A stretch of DNA of 64,000 bases. Origin: Lachnospiraceae bacterium (GTDB lineage: Bacteria > Bacillota > Clostridia > Lachnospirales > Lachnospiraceae). The stretch's first letter is position 1; every line of letters starts with the position of its first letter. The notes beneath the pieces are model-generated. The model saw only the letters and a program-made list of their open reading frames with translations. It did not search any database and had not been told where the DNA came from. The translations under genes were made by a program, and so were the position numbers. Below, one piece after another: positions 63,684 through 64,000 of the stretch. The stretch lies in the NCBI GenBank assembly GCA_022845955.1, contig AP025576.1, positions 4,712,001 to 4,776,000 of the forward strand, read 5' to 3'.

Positions 63684-64000
63684 ATGCCATTACCCAAAGA
63701 ACACTTTTATACCTCAGATGATTATTGGAATCTTCCAGATGGCCAAAGAGCTGAACTAATTGACGGCCAGCTCTATGATATGGCTCCTCCAAGCAGGATA
63801 CACCAGAAGCTGATCTCACAGTTTACACTTATCTTGGGAGAATTTATCAAAAATAACCATGGTTCCTGCGAAGTCTATCCTGCTCCATTTGCCGTCAACC
63901 TGGATGCGAATGATCAGAATTGGGTGGAACCAGATATATCTGTCATCTGTGATAAAGATAAACTGACAGATAGAGGTTGCACCGGTGCACCAGACTTTAT
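63684..64000 (+). CDS. Uma2 family endonuclease-like protein (5' part)
   Basis: The first 105 residues of a Uma2/DUF820 protein. LPDGQRAELIDGQLYDMAPP, HQKLISQFTLILGEFI and the catalytic-type VEPDISVICD are family signatures; the last holds the acidic residue of the PD-(D/E)XK core. AAAGGATG precedes the start. The C-terminus lies beyond the window. Uma2 proteins are presumed restriction-type nucleases of unknown role. Confidence 0.85.
   Translation, partial: MPLPKEHFYTSDDYWNLPDGQRAELIDGQLYDMAPPSRIHQKLISQFTLILGEFIKNNHGSCEVYPAPFAVNLDANDQNWVEPDISVICDKDKLTDRGCTGAPDF

Overview
The window looks like the chromosome of an anaerobic gut Firmicute of the family Lachnospiraceae (class Clostridia). The reasons are the roughly 50% GC coding regions with strong AGGAGG-type ribosome sites, three binding-protein sugar ABC importers of the kind that lack their own ATPase gene, AraC/YesN, LacI and LysR regulators beside them, cysteine-type sulfatases, and small lipoproteins and acidic-tailed proteins typical of that family. 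Genus cannot be fixed from the sequence; an Eisenbergiella- or Hungatella-like organism is an inference. No rRNA, tRNA, CRISPR array or intact insertion sequence was seen.

Layout. 1-5100: a partial beta-helix protein, an AraC regulator and a CUT1 sugar ABC operon whose promoter region holds a G8 tract. 5400-11700: a YeiH-type exporter, a BtrH_N-domain protein, an aldo/keto reductase and a flavodoxin beside a LysR gene, and a WbsX/GH99-like protein. 11745-25573: a long minus-strand catabolic locus (sugar isomerase, FGGY kinase, ceramidase-like protein, YjbQ, TIM-like isomerase, a SIS-GH39 fusion, a binding protein, two permeases and a fructose-6-phosphate-aldolase-like protein), divergent from a LacI repressor. 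25668-35886: a sulfated-glycan locus (two permeases, binding protein, two sulfatases, SGNH hydrolase), divergent from a YesN-type membrane sensor-regulator. 36049-38344: a LysR/MFS pair.

38460-53060 is a patchwork with much decay: remnants of a GH2 beta-galactosidase, a GntR regulator, a LytTR response regulator, a deoxyribosyltransferase-like gene and a second ABC-F gene lie between intact genes. The intact genes include a BceAB-like ABC transporter, an ABC-F ATPase with an attenuator-type leader, an Xre regulator with five 29-residue repeats, a peptidase S51, a sugar acetyltransferase and a MORN lipoprotein. A YyaL-type gene here is split by an in-frame insertion carrying two stop codons. 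53200-61000 is more core-like: an Ntn-hydrolase, rlmD, a small acidic-tailed membrane protein, pcrA, an exported protein and an O-antigen-ligase-like protein. The right end has an orphan NMT1-type lipoprotein, an Xre repressor beside a frameshifted gene, and the start of a Uma2-family gene.

How the genes fit together. In the 11.7-25.6 kb locus, import by the binding protein and permeases (with a shared ATPase encoded elsewhere), intracellular cleavage by the SIS-GH39 protein, aldose-ketose isomerisation, phosphorylation by the FGGY kinase, and aldol cleavage and triose/tetrose-phosphate isomerisation form a plausible complete route for an unidentified glycoside. In the 25.7-35.9 kb locus the sulfatases and the SGNH esterase have no signal peptide, so sulfate and acyl groups would be removed after import.
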